A stretch of DNA of 64,000 nt from assembly GCA_015680685.1 (NCBI GenBank), contig MNCI01033476.1, positions 706-64,705 on the forward strand, given 5' to 3'. The DNA comes from Gnetum montanum. Taxonomy: Eukaryota; Streptophyta; Gnetopsida; Gnetales; Gnetaceae. The position numbers and the translations under genes are program-made. Below the pieces are notes generated by a model. It did no database searches. It saw only the letters and a list, made by a program, of their open reading frames with translations, and was not told where the DNA came from. This document shows positions 1 through 9,863 of this stretch, piece by piece (position 1 is the stretch's first letter; every line of letters begins with the position of its first letter).

Positions 1-619
1 AGAAGCCAGTATATTCTCCTAATCCAATGACGTGTTCTTGTTCATGCTCACCCATCAACTTATTATCGGTTATCATCTTACAACCTACCACGTCACATTT
101 CACAGGGATAAAATTTGATTTTTCTTTGCAGAGGACAATTAAAGATGCCCTTCATAGAAATAGTCAAATCATTAAAGCAACCCTACATGACCAGAAAAGA
201 AGCATTTACAAATAATTTAATTTATAAAATAATTTATAAATGATGGATAAAATATAACGTTTTAATGTCATTACTCTGTTAACCGTAAGTAGCAAAGTTA
301 CCATTACCTATATTCGAAAGATACATTCAAATTTTTTTTATTCTTTTAAATTTTTTTCACCAAATCTTAGTAATCAAGGACGTGACATTTACAACTATGA
401 GTGTGGATAAATATTGCACTGGGGCATCTGACCTTAATCATCTCTAAAAGATTACCCAAGAATATATGAAAGAAGTATCAATAAATTAAAATTTAAAAAT
501 TTAAAATCTTGTACAATGTAAATACTATACAATTGACAAGTAGATAGTTTTTAAAGAAAGTAAGTAGATAGACAATTATGAAGTTAGAGTTAATACATTC
601 TAATGTTGGTAAATATGAA
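1..619. other. AT-rich stretch, nothing recognised
   Basis: I see no gene, RNA or repeat boundary that I can support here. A 62-codon open frame at 27-215 has no recognisable motif and is short enough to arise by chance. Confidence 0.4.
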
Positions 620-1600
620 ACGATATCAAGAGATGCTGAAAAAGATTACTTTTTGCTATTAGTAAATAATTTTACAAGCAAGATATGGATGTACCTTCTG
701 CAAAGTAAAATTAAAGTGTTTTAGATGTATATATCCACTTTGGTAAGAAGGCAAAAAGGAGACTTTATTCCAAATAAAGACCTTGAGAACATATAATGGG
801 ATATAGTGACATGTTTATTAAACATGAACTTTTAGTGCCATGTACTCTACAATACAATGGAATTGCAAAGAGAAAGAATAAAACATTAAGGAAGATGGTT
901 AGTTGTATGTTAACTTATGCGAAAATGATTACGAAGTGGCAGGGAGAGATCATATTCATAGCCTTAAAGATCATAAATCACTCTTCTACAAAGAGGATTA
1001 GATTTTGTTATCTAAGAGAAAATCATCTTGTAGCTCTCAACTATGTTTTGAAGTGTGTCCTTGGCACTCTTAATTATGGCTTAAAATTTGTTAAGGAAGA
1101 TGGAATGTTGCATCGTTTTAGTGTTGCTAACTAGAAAGGTAGCATAGAAGATAGAAAGTCTACCCTGGGCTTCATAATCTATTATGATAAATATATGATT
1201 TATTAGAAATCTAGGAAGCAGAGATTGAATACATTATCATAGCTGACTTTTTTCAACATGTTTTATAGCTTCTAAAATTGTTTGAACAAATGAAAATTAG
1301 TGTGAAGTCTTCCATTGAAATATTTGTTGACAACATGCCTACCATTCAGTTATCTCAAGAGCACACTACAAAAAAAAGAGCAATCATATTGAAATAAAAT
1401 ATTATTTTATGAAAAGAAAGGTGAAATAAGATGTCTTTTTTCCTAAATATGCATCCACTCATGAACAAATTATTAATATCATGACCAAGAGGCTTTTAGT
1501 ACACAAGATAGATTATTTCATGACGAATTTGAAGATCATCCAAGTCAAAGACAAAAATGTCCTGATTAGTTAAAAGGAGGTGATAAAACCTGATATGTTG
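620..1600 (+). pseudogene. Ty1/copia pol relic: integrase core joined to RNase H
   Basis: Frames around 640-1010 read as the end of a copia integrase core, including the conserved segment before the last catalytic Glu (PCTLQYNGIAKRKNKTLRKM) followed by a track like NHSSTKR. From about 1010 the frame jumps to the copia RNase H region: a GTLNYGLKF strand, then DRKSTLGFII, then a VDNMPTIQLSQ strand and a KYASTHEQIINIMTKRL end. The whole reverse transcriptase is missing between them, so an internal deletion of more than 1 kb is inferred. TAG/TAA stops and frameshifts break it throughout. It would have encoded reverse-transcribing enzymes of a virus-like particle and cannot now. No LTR of its own was found on either side. 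Confidence 0.8.
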
Positions 1601-1621
1601 GGCAACTAAGTCATGGGGGCA

Positions 1622-2039
1622 TGATGAAGTATCATTTTTTTCAAGTGTATCAGTTAACTAAGATATTGCAAATGCTATATCATAGATGCTATGTTACATC
1701 TACATTAATACATCCTCGTTGATGCATCTCAATTAGCTGCTACAACATGGATTTGACTCAATTGTATGGCGTCTTATTTGAGTGGCATTGTACCTAGATA
1801 CATTTCATGAGCAACAATAAGATTGAGAATGATTCATATTCATTGCAGCACTTTGACTTAGAATAGACTTTCTTTCAATGCACTTTACTTTCCATGTATT
1901 TAGTTAATATTTATATTTTCATGCACATTAATCAATTGGTGGAATGAGCATGACTAGTTTCAAGCATAAACATGTATTTGCTTAGTAATCCCAACAATGT
2001 TATTAGTTGGTTTGCCTAGTAGCATAACACTTGGTAATC
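1622..2039 (+). repeat. Old Ty3 LTR fragment (U3 and part of R/U5)
   Basis: Starts TGATGAAG directly after a polypurine-like GTCATGGGGGCA, the same PPT-LTR junction as at 44431-44443. The section from about 1780 (GTACCTAGATACA, then GAGCAACAATAAG and CATTGCAG) aligns by eye to the R region of the LTRs at 14205, 23323 and 44443. It stops at 2039, where a fresher LTR begins, and its missing end does not resume after 3078. Confidence 0.6.
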
Positions 2040-3078
2040 TGATGAGACGCGGTTTAGACTAGGCCACGATATCGCGTCTTCTCCTGCGATATCGCATACG
2101 CGATAGCGCGTCGAGCCGCCATTTCTATAAATAAGAGGCGGCACTCCCGTCATTTCCCAATACTGGCTAGTGTAGCGAAGCTCTGGCAGATTGATCACTC
2201 TAGAGTTAGAATTTTTCCCCATGTGCCCGCAGTAGGAGTCCTAGAGTGAACGGCTCTTTATTCGAGCAGCTTGTAACCTGAGCCCAAGTTGTATACGACA
2301 ATAAAGACGAACTTGTTTGGATAAACCTTGCAGCATGTGGTTTCATTTATTGCTTTATTTCCTGCTTTCCTAGTGCGTTCAAGTACGACTTGATTACGAG
2401 TGTCTACGGACGTGTACGGCTAGTCAAGGAATCGGCTGCTTGACGCAATGCATGAGTACTACTCAATTACGAGCATTGGATGCTTGGTAACCCAGTAGCG
2501 TATTCCAGGATTCTGCACTTGGTAACTCCCGGGTCTAATGTGTACGGCTAGTTGAGGAATCGGCTGCTCATTGCTAGGCTAGATCATGTGATAAGTATGA
2601 CTTAGTTACGAGCACCTACAGGTGTGTACGGCTGGCTAAGGAATCGGCTGCTTATCACACGTAGGCTAAATAGGTGCCTCAGTACGACCACTTCGAGCAC
2701 TTGCGTTACGTGCGGCGATCCCAGTAACGATTAGTGTTTGGTAAGCTGCAATTGCATAGTTCAGGGTGTGTCCGGTAAGTGGGAACGGATGCTGACGCTA
2801 GTTAAATTAGACTTAGATCTTAGTTAGAGTTAGTTTAGTTTTCTCAACCCTTCTCCTGGTAGCATAGAAGATAAGCCTAAAATACCAAAAAAATCACATA
2901 CCTCAGACTTGCTTAACCATACACCGTGACACTTACAAGCAAGCCTGGGAAGACAACGAATGATTAACCCCAAGTGTTTCTTGTGGCGTTAAGGCATTTA
3001 GTCTGCGGAGTTCGACCGGATCGCGCGTGTACGCTCGTATTCGTATGGTGGAGTGTAGGGGTACCTCGCCACTCATCA
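2040..3078 (+). repeat. Fresh CpG-rich Ty3 LTR, probably solo (1,039 bp)
   Basis: Begins TGATGAGACG and ends CACTCATCA, the same ends as the other LTRs of the Athila-like family here. It has TATA (TATAAATA near 2127), the R-region landmarks (CCCGCAGTAGGAG, CTTTATTCGAGCA, GACAATAAAGACGAAC, CCTTGCAGCATG) and the shared U5 end (TCGTATGGTGGAGTGTAGGGGTACC shortened). Unlike its relatives it is full of CpG, including several copies of CGATATCGC-type sequence at 2066-2120, so it has suffered little deamination. No internal region follows it, and the flanks (GTAATC, ATTGG) give no clear target-site duplication. A solo LTR with altered flanks, or a truncated 5' end, both fit. Confidence 0.75.
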
Positions 3079-5488
3079 ATTGGTATAGAATAACATAGTC
3101 CATAGCATACGTGTGATATGATATGAATGATTTGTAAATTATGGAAATGATTTAAAATAAGAGTGACATAAATAGTGTAACCAGAACTTTGCTAAGTTCT
3201 TTTGATTTAACTTTTGCTAAAACTTTATACATTAGGAAAAGTCAACAATAAACTAAATTAACAATGGTTAACTTACAAACATCATGATTCAAACATCTTA
3301 AGAAAAGTCAAAACAATGACCAACTACTTAAGAAATTTGATTGAACACTATCAAGTATCTTTCTAATACTTGCAATTAAGATCAGAAAAAATGAATTTGC
3401 TTTTCCTACCAAACTTAAGACATGACACTCATTGTTTTCATCTATGCTTACACTTTGTTTATTGTATATTTCTACAAAGCCATCAATGTATTTTAACATT
3501 TGTTTTTGGATTCACATCTCTTGTATGAACTTATCTAAACAAAGTTCCTTTAGTTAAGCAATTATACCCTACATCTTGTATGCTCCTAGGTGATCTCTAC
3601 TAAGGATCATGTTAAGGCCCATTTTGCTGAAGCTACTAAAGCTACAATATTGGACTTGGTAAAGGTTTCCCTTCCTTTTGAGCTATTACCAAAGGTTAAC
3701 ACATTTGAATATGATCACAACAAAAACCTAGAGTTAACTTCAATGTACAATATTTTCCTTTAAAGGATGTGTTTTTGTGATTAAATAAACATGAATTCAA
3801 CTTGCCATTCCTAAGGAATGAAAGCCCCTAAGAATGAAAGCTCCTTTCCTAGTTGATAATTTTTATCCTTTCTAGTGGGTTGCTTTCACCTCACACAATC
3901 ACTTCTTGAGTGCACTCACTTTTTAGCAACAACTTTGAGCACATTGTTACCATTCCTAAACACATATGTAACTCTTAGATGATTCAAGAGATGAATTTCA
4001 ACTCCTTATCTTTGAAAATGCTAGTCCATTTTCCTCATCCATACTTCTAAGCCTTTCTTTAGGGACATCTCCCCCCTTATAGGTTTACTATTTTATTCAA
4101 TAATTGTTTTCTTTCATTTCTACAAATCTTGGATGGATAGTTTAACCATATCTAATAGATAGCAAATTAAAAATTATGTTAAGCACACAACTATTCTTGA
4201 TGTAAATATTTACTTTTAGTTCACTTATTATTTTACTATCTACCATAGGAAACTAGTTTGTTATGGTTACACATTACAAGAGAAAAGTAATAGAAATAGT
4301 AGAAACATATCTAATGAAAATGTTTACTAATATTGATGCTAGAATAGTCCCTGCTATTTAGTCAGTTCTTTTGCTGATAAATGTTCTATTCAAATCTTTT
4401 CAACAAAACCTTGACTAAAATATGACATGATATATACAAATAATTGAAACCATGATTGATAAAAAAATTAGCATGATGATTGAAAAGTTATATTTATCTA
4501 AACATGATTAGTTGGCATACTAAATTAAAAACATTATCTTGTTTCATAGAAATATGACTGGTTGGCATACTAAATTTCATGATCACTTAAAATTTTCTTA
4601 TTACGTAATTTATATATCTAGCTATCAAGAATGTCAAGTTCTAGAAGCAATCCCTAATTAACTTGCTACTATCTCTTAGGTGGAACCAAGAATATCTGAA
4701 GGCCACTATGCCTCCATGAAGAAAATGGAATGAAGAGAAATAAGTTCATTTATATTTCTCATCAAAAGTATATCACATACATTTTAGAGGTAAGAGAACA
4801 TTTCTACCCACTTGATTTGAATTTTAAAGAACATGCAACTAATAAGTCATCATTTTATGAATGAAACCCTCCATAGTAGTAACCATATCAATGGGAAACT
4901 AAAATAAAAGAATAATTCAAAAAAGATGTACTACAAATAACCAAAACACAGGCAAAAAGAAAATACCTTTGCCAAAATAACTTATTCTCAAATTTGCCAA
5001 TTTTGTGATCTTCAACTTTGTTTTTAATATCCTATATGAAAGAAGGGTAAGCCATCGACAGAAAACAGTACATGATCTAACAAGGAAAATCTGAAAATAC
5101 ATTATCCACGACCTCAATGATACATTATTTTAATTACGAAAATGCACTTTTCACTGTGAAATTCCAAGGTTAAAACATGTAATAAGAAATTCAGATAATT
5201 AATTGCAAGAGAAATATCAGCATAATTATTTGAAGGAGAAATATTAGCAATTACTGTAAATGGGCAACTACTGATAATTATTGGTACATGCACGCAAAGA
5301 TTAAAGACCGTAACAGAGCTTTTAACTCGCAATTTAGAAAAAATTATTGCAAACCGCAGTTCTAGAGCTTTTAACTTAATTGCATTGTCGAAAAAAGTTG
5401 CAAGCCCCAGGTCCATGTTGGGAAAAAAACACAGGCCGTAAAGGTTTTGTGGGAATTTGCCAAAGGTTAACAATCTCGCTACAGTAAG
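3079..5488. other. AT-rich intergenic DNA, nothing recognised
   Basis: About 2.4 kb upstream of the host gene. Short open frames on either strand (for example 3308-3499 and 5114-5473, minus) show no recognisable motif. I see no LTR ends, PPT or polymerase motif. Confidence 0.4.
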
Positions 5489-5571
5489 ATTTTGTCCGAA
5501 TTTTCCAATTTCGCAAACTGCAGCGTTAATATTTTGTCAAAAAATTTCCAATTTTACAAACTGCAGTAATG
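5489..5571 (+). repeat. Two tandem ~42-bp units in the host-gene promoter
   Basis: Unit 1 (5489-5530) and unit 2 (5530-5571) share ATTTTGTC, then TTTCCAATTT and CAAACTGCAG. A third, more diverged relative lies near 5327-5360 (GCAATTTAG then GCAAACCGCAG). They sit about 80-165 bp upstream of the TATA box, so they could be promoter elements, but that is inference. Confidence 0.6.
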
Positions 5572-5652
5572 TTAAGATCATCCATCATGCAAGTGAAAAC
5601 ACATCCCGGTGACACTCTGAAGCAAAAATAGTAAGCCAGGTCTCCCAAGGTG

Positions 5653-5660
5653 TATAAAAG
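5653..5660 (+). promoter_or_regulatory. TATA box of the secreted-protein gene
   Basis: TATAAAAG lies 79 bp upstream of the start codon, which leaves room for a transcript start about 30 bp downstream and a 40-50 base leader (GCAGAGAGAGAAAC near 5701). Spacing and match are typical for a plant class II promoter. Confidence 0.75.
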
Positions 5661-5731
5661 GATCACAGCAGCTTCATTCAAAACACAATCACAGCTTATA
5701 GCAGAGAGAGAAACAAAACGGCAGAAGCATC

Positions 5732-6259
5732 ATGGCAAAGAAATTTTCTCTGTTTTGGGCAATGGCAGCATTGATGATGATTCATGGAGTAACCAGCAGC
5801 AGTGCCTCAGAAGTTTTGAGTAGGAAGGCCATGGTGGTGAATACGGCTTTCAATAATAATAATAATGAAATGCCGGCATCAATATTTCCTGGTGAAAGTA
5901 TTGGACAACCTCTTCAAGATGCTTTCAATGAATTGAAGAACTTGACTCATGTGGCAAAAGGGTTGATCCATGACCCCAAATTTGGGCCCTGTGCAGAGGA
6001 TGTTGCAGCTATGGCAACCAATGCAATAGACGTTGTTCCACATTTAAGAGAATTACAGATTTGGCTTGTTATTAAGGACATGATCAGCCTTCTCCGCACA
6101 AAAAATGCCATCAAGAATGACTGCAACGCCTTCTTCAACGATCCGAATGATCCCAACGCTGCTGCACTGAAGGATGAATTCAACAAGATTACAAACCTGA
6201 TCGAAGCAATTAGGGATCAGTTTCATATTCCCGAGGACTTCCTTCAAGAATTTGTTTAA
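5732..6259 (+). CDS. Small secreted protein of unknown family, 175 aa
   Basis: The only intact, promoter-backed gene in the window. The first Met after the TATA box opens a 175-residue frame with no intron. Residues 1-26 look like a signal peptide: a KK charge near the start, a hydrophobic core LFWAMAALMMI, then a small-residue run SSSAS suited to cleavage, so the product should enter the secretory pathway. A short Asn run (about residues 41-45) follows, then a mostly helical acidic domain with one N-glycosylation sequon (NLT near residue 70) and two Cys (in FGPCAEDV and NDCNAFF) that could pair. It ends DFLQEFV. I do not recognise the family; no enzyme motif or membrane anchor is visible. 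The secreted helical form with two Cys would fit an apoplastic or defence-type protein, but that is only a guess. The downstream duplicate of its tail suggests it once had a tandem paralogue. Confidence 0.85.
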   Translation: MAKKFSLFWAMAALMMIHGVTSSSASEVLSRKAMVVNTAFNNNNNEMPASIFPGESIGQPLQDAFNELKNLTHVAKGLIHDPKFGPCAEDVAAMATNAIDVVPHLRELQIWLVIKDMISLLRTKNAIKNDCNAFFNDPNDPNAAALKDEFNKITNLIEAIRDQFHIPEDFLQEFV

Positions 6260-6339
6260 TTAATTTTTTACCTTTCAGTGTAGTGCGATATCGTAGCATA
6301 CAAATTTGCTCAACATTCTTCTATGTTTCAATGCATTTG
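6215..6339 (+). repeat. Copy 1 of duplicated host-gene 3' end
   Basis: Covers the last codons of the gene plus its 3' UTR. It aligns to 6358-6490 at an offset of 143 bases: shared GATCAGTTTCATATT, GACTTCCTT, ATTTGTTTAAT, TTTTACCTTTCAG and TATGTTTCAATG. Confidence 0.75.
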
Positions 6340-6343
6340 GGTC

Positions 6344-6349
6344 AATAAA
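6344..6349 (+). terminator. Poly(A) signal AATAAA of the secreted-protein gene
   Basis: AATAAA lies 85 bases past the stop codon, at the seam between the two duplicated 3' ends. Position and sequence fit a plant near-upstream polyadenylation element. Confidence 0.5.
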
Positions 6350-6357
6350 TTTTTAAA

Positions 6358-6490
6358 GATCAGTTTCATATTACTGATGACTTCCTTTCAAAATTTGTTT
6401 AATAAATTTTTACCTTTCAGCACAGTTCAACATCATAACAACTCAAATGTGAATCGGCTTAACTTAGCATTCTCTTATGTTTCAATGAAT
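6358..6490 (+). pseudogene. Copy 2: relic of a paralogue's last 14 codons and 3' UTR
   Basis: A diverged repeat of the host gene's 3' end. Its frame still reads the last 14 residues (DQFHITDDFLSKFV against DQFHIPEDFLQEFV) followed by TAA in the same place. There is no start or body, so it is a leftover of a tandem duplication or unequal crossover. It makes nothing by itself. Confidence 0.7.
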
Positions 6491-7135
6491 TTCTTAAGGA
6501 GAAAACTATGTCAAAATATTGCTGGTGTCTATGCACTTTATAGGATCATCAACATAATAATAATATCATTTAACATCTAATTTTTTATATCAATTGCATA
6601 TAATAATATTAATATCACTTAACATCTAATTTATAAGAGAATACACGTGTTATTTTAGATAGGCATATCCAAGTAGATCCAGTGAACTAAGTAAATTTGG
6701 AGCAAGTTTTATTATTTAAAATTTGAGTCATTTTCTATGTAAATATTATTTATTGAGCTCTTAAAAATTAAAATTTTTTGTTTGTTAAAAATTTAAATAG
6801 ATTTAGAAAGATATATATATATTATAAATAATACAAACTCATCTCCTTTGCATATTTGCCCATGTCTTCTATGTAACCTCATGTTCTATAACTCTTTCTT
6901 AAATGCATTTTTATATTTTTCACACATAAGATTTCATTGCTCATTCAAAACATCTTTAGGTTAAAATTCTTATATTTGGACCTTGTTTGGAATGTCTCAC
7001 GGACATAAATGGGTCGGAACACCTTGAGAGTTGTGGGTGATGGGTGTAAAGTTCAAATCCTTCATCAAAACTATTGCTGAAAACTCTAATAAGGTTAGAA
7101 AAGATCTATGGCAAGTTAGGGGGGACTATTCATAG
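6491..7135. other. AT-rich intergenic DNA, nothing recognised
   Basis: Very AT-rich, with a short microsatellite (TA repeats near 6810-6825). No coding or repeat signature seen. Confidence 0.4.
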
Positions 7136-7312
7136 TTTTTTTTTTTGGNTGGGTTTTGGAACCATGCAATAATTTTAGAATAGCTACACCCCAAGATATA
7201 TAGTCCAATTAGAACTTTATAACTTAGCATTACCTACCAAAATCGAACCCATGACTTAGAGATTTCAAATCAAGAGTCAATGGTTCATACCAAACTAAGT
7301 TACGAAGTCAAA
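7136..7312 (-). repeat. tRNA-derived SINE, minus strand
   Basis: Read on the minus strand it starts with a Pol III A-box-like CTTAGTTTGGTA (7288-7299) and about 40 bases on has a near-perfect B box GGGTTCGATT (7241-7250). The body then runs through ATCTTGGGGTGTAGCTATTC to an A tail, seen as an 11-T run at 7136-7146. The body matches the plus-strand copy at 9329-9501. One ambiguous base (n) lies at 7149. Confidence 0.7.
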
Positions 7313-7568
7313 GGTTCCTTATGATGATTTACTTTTCATTACACATTATAATGGAATAAACACAACTAGTTTGAGTGTAACATATGTTGACTTGGCAACC
7401 CAACAACAATAAGAATTAGTCAAATATGATGTATATGTTAGTGGTTGTATGATGATATTTTATGTCTATTTCCTTATGTAAAGCAATTATTTTTTTTCTT
7501 TTTATATGCATTGGCATGATAATGTGTTGAAATTATAATAGAAATTGATGAGACATCTAGTGATAATG

Positions 7569-7662
7569 AGGTGTTAGCCTAGTGGAGAGACTCATGATTT
7601 GAAAGCTTCAAGTAATAGGTCTAATTCTAGACATAAATACAAGCTATAATGTTCTAATTTGC
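7569..7662 (+). repeat. Truncated SINE of the same family
   Basis: Shares the head with the two fuller copies: A-box-like GTTAGCCTAGTGG, then CTCATGATTTGAAAGCTTCAAG and a decayed B box AGGTCTAATTCT near 7618. It fades after GTTCTAATTTG, before the common TCTTGGGGTGT segment. Confidence 0.6.
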
Positions 7663-7670
7663 CAATAATA

Positions 7671-7830
7671 AGTGGCTCAAGTGATTAAATCATTATCTTA
7701 TTAAGTAAGAAGTTGCTAGTTTGAGCCATCATATTAAAGGCATCATTTCTTATGTAATTCTTCTTAATCACCACATTAGCTATATGTCTTTGGGGTAAAT
7801 ATTATTAAAAAATAGTTTTGAGTTCCAACA
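7671..7830 (+). repeat. Second tRNA-like SINE head, different family
   Basis: AGTGGCTCAAGTGATTAAATC resembles a tRNA-type A box, and TAGTTTGAGCC (7717-7727) a B box at the right spacing. A weak A-rich tail is near 7808-7816. It abuts the previous SINE. It is less certain, since no second copy is in the window. Confidence 0.4.
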
Positions 7831-9328
7831 ACATCCTTATCCCACTACCCCCTCTCCCTATGCCTTCTCTAGAAATTGATGAGACATCCCCTAACAATGA
7901 GATTTAATGCTCATCATACTATGGAAGATTCAAGGAGGATTAGTGAATGAATAAAAGCCTAACCCCTTTGACTGGCTACACATAGGGTTAAATTGATACA
8001 TTTTGATTATAGTTAGGATAGGTTTTAGTGAGTGGTGCAACTTTGACCAAGCATTTACAGTGATCTATTTTTCCTCCTACTTTGCCTTATTTGGACCACA
8101 TCCCAAGTGTTCCTTGAGCTTTTGAATCTTTTTTGAGCTTTGGAAATCCATTTGGGATATTTTTCCATTTCATATTCATCCAAATTTAAATTTAATTTTT
8201 AACTTTTGGGAGGAAGGTTACATTAACTCCCTAGAGTTAGCAAACCTAACAATAGCTCCATGGTAGAAACATATCCAAAATTGAAAGTTTTGATTATTTT
8301 TTCTAGAAAAGTGGTTGGAAAGGTTTCCTCTATGGTAGCACTTGGATGCTAGAACTTAGAAGTTAGCACACCTCTTTGTTACATTTCAAACAACTATAAA
8401 TACAATGGTGGAATTCCATTTTTTTCTAGCTTTGATTATTCTTTACTTTTTCTTTATTTTTCAGCTCCTTCATCCCCATGTGATGAACTTTGTTAGAGTG
8501 TTGCTATACTTTTACTTCCTAAAATTGTTTAGTCAATAGGAAATCAAGTATTCACAAGATAAATAATGCTCATGAATTTATTTTAGTTTTCAAAGTGTGT
8601 TTCATTAAGAATATGAGGATAACATCTTATTAATTAATTCATTAATTAAATTTAGAAATTATAGTTAATTTACTTCTCTTAATTAGATAGATTATTATAG
8701 TTATATAGAGCTTGTGATGATTCTTCCTTACTTGAGAAGATCATACTTATCCATGATGGTGTTGGATCATCAAGGGTGTAACTAAGGAGATATTATTACT
8801 ATATTGTATATGTGTGTACATTGAACCTATCCTATAAGGGATTGTAACATGGTTTTCATGTGTGTTTGATTTCTACATTGTGTCTATCCCACAAGGGATT
8901 ATGACTTGAGTCTTTTACTTACTTTTCATGAGCAAATGTTGCACCTCTTGCAAATGTTTGAAAAAAATTATTTATTATTTATTTTTAAAATAATGATACA
9001 GATATGATTAAAATTATAAAACTATTATCTCCCTCCTTATGGCAACATACCTATATTTTTATGTATTATAATATTTTTTATTTACTAGCTAACCTCATTT
9101 TATTGGGATAAGGTTAGGATGATGATGGTGATGATGGCATTTTTTATTTATTAAACATGAAGACATACACAAGCAAACTTTGCAATTTATATTTTTGTGA
9201 GCTTCATCGTTTAAAATGTATTTGCTATGTTTTTCAATGATATTCCTTTTGTGGTCTTAGCCAAGAGGCCCCTATTGTTGGCACCATTAATTTAAAAGAC
9301 ATTAGTAAATAATTTGTTTTACTAACAA
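7831..9328. other. Intergenic DNA with possible LTR-like remnant
   Basis: No coding motif seen. A TATA-like ACTATAAATAC near 8389-8399 is followed by paired phrases (CTATCCTATAAGGGATTGTA near 8829 and CTATCCCACAAGGGATTATG near 8884). That could be part of an old LTR, but I find no partner copy or ends. Confidence 0.3.
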
Positions 9329-9501
9329 TAAGGTCTTAGCCTATTGGTAAGACTCTTGATTTAAAAGCTCTAAGTCATGAGTTTGATTTTGATGAGCAAT
9401 GCTAAGTTATAAAATTCTAATAAACTATAAATCTTGGGGTGTACCTATATTACAATTATTTCAGGTCCCAACACTGCTACTATCTTTATTAAAAAAAAAA
9501 G
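9329..9501 (+). repeat. tRNA-derived SINE, plus strand
   Basis: A-box-like CTTAGCCTATTGG (9334-9346), B-box-like GAGTTTGATT (9379-9388), body with ATCTTGGGGTGTACCTAT, and an A tail at 9490-9500. It matches the minus copy at 7136-7312 along its length, which defines the family. Confidence 0.7.
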
Positions 9502-9639
9502 AAACCTAATATGGTATATCAACTATCCTCTTACTAACTATAATCCCCTCTATAAGGGTTTTTGTGTCAGTGAGGGTTTCTATGACTTTGAGTGTTTTAG
9601 AAACAAGGGCTTTTGCATTAATCTAAGGTAGCAAAGGCT

Positions 9640-9863
9640 CTAGCATTGATATTATGTGTAATACCACTAGATTCAGTTGGTGATCCTTTAAGTAGAACTA
9701 ACACTTCTTTGCCTTTCTATGAATTGTCGAATGATTTATATGAATCTATTACTCAAAAAATTTATAGAAGGTATTTTTTCATGAAAATTATGGATTATTT
9801 AGCTCATTCATTAAGTTTTTTGAATCATTTAAATTTGATTTGGAAAGATCAAATTTTGGATGA
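9640..9863 (+). pseudogene. LINE (plant L1) ORF1, first part, split by element F
   Basis: An open frame from 9646 reads a Lys/Tyr-rich N-terminus and ends in NLIWKDQILDDD at the target-site duplication GATGA (9859-9863). It resumes after the 45-kb insertion at 55142 with HGPYLLNSFL. Joined, it fits the N-terminal domain found in ORF1 of plant L1 LINEs (DUF4283-like): a GPY/GPW-type turn, a W.S.F segment, then a VPCFVKLLNLP strand. ORF1 is an RNA-binding partner for LINE retrotransposition. It is inactive here. The family call is from motif memory, with no search run. Confidence 0.6.

Noticed and set aside
7149-7149. Ambiguous base n
   Set aside because: Single uncalled base next to a T run, most likely a sequencing artefact and not a biological feature.
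8380-8920. Possible LTR with TATA and repeated CTATCC..AAGGGATT phrases
   Set aside because: No second copy, PBS, PPT or terminal inverted ends found; left as a note only.
7136-9501. Possible tRNA genes at the A/B boxes
   Set aside because: No cloverleaf or anticodon stem can be drawn, and the copies share a non-tRNA body and A tail, so they are SINEs.
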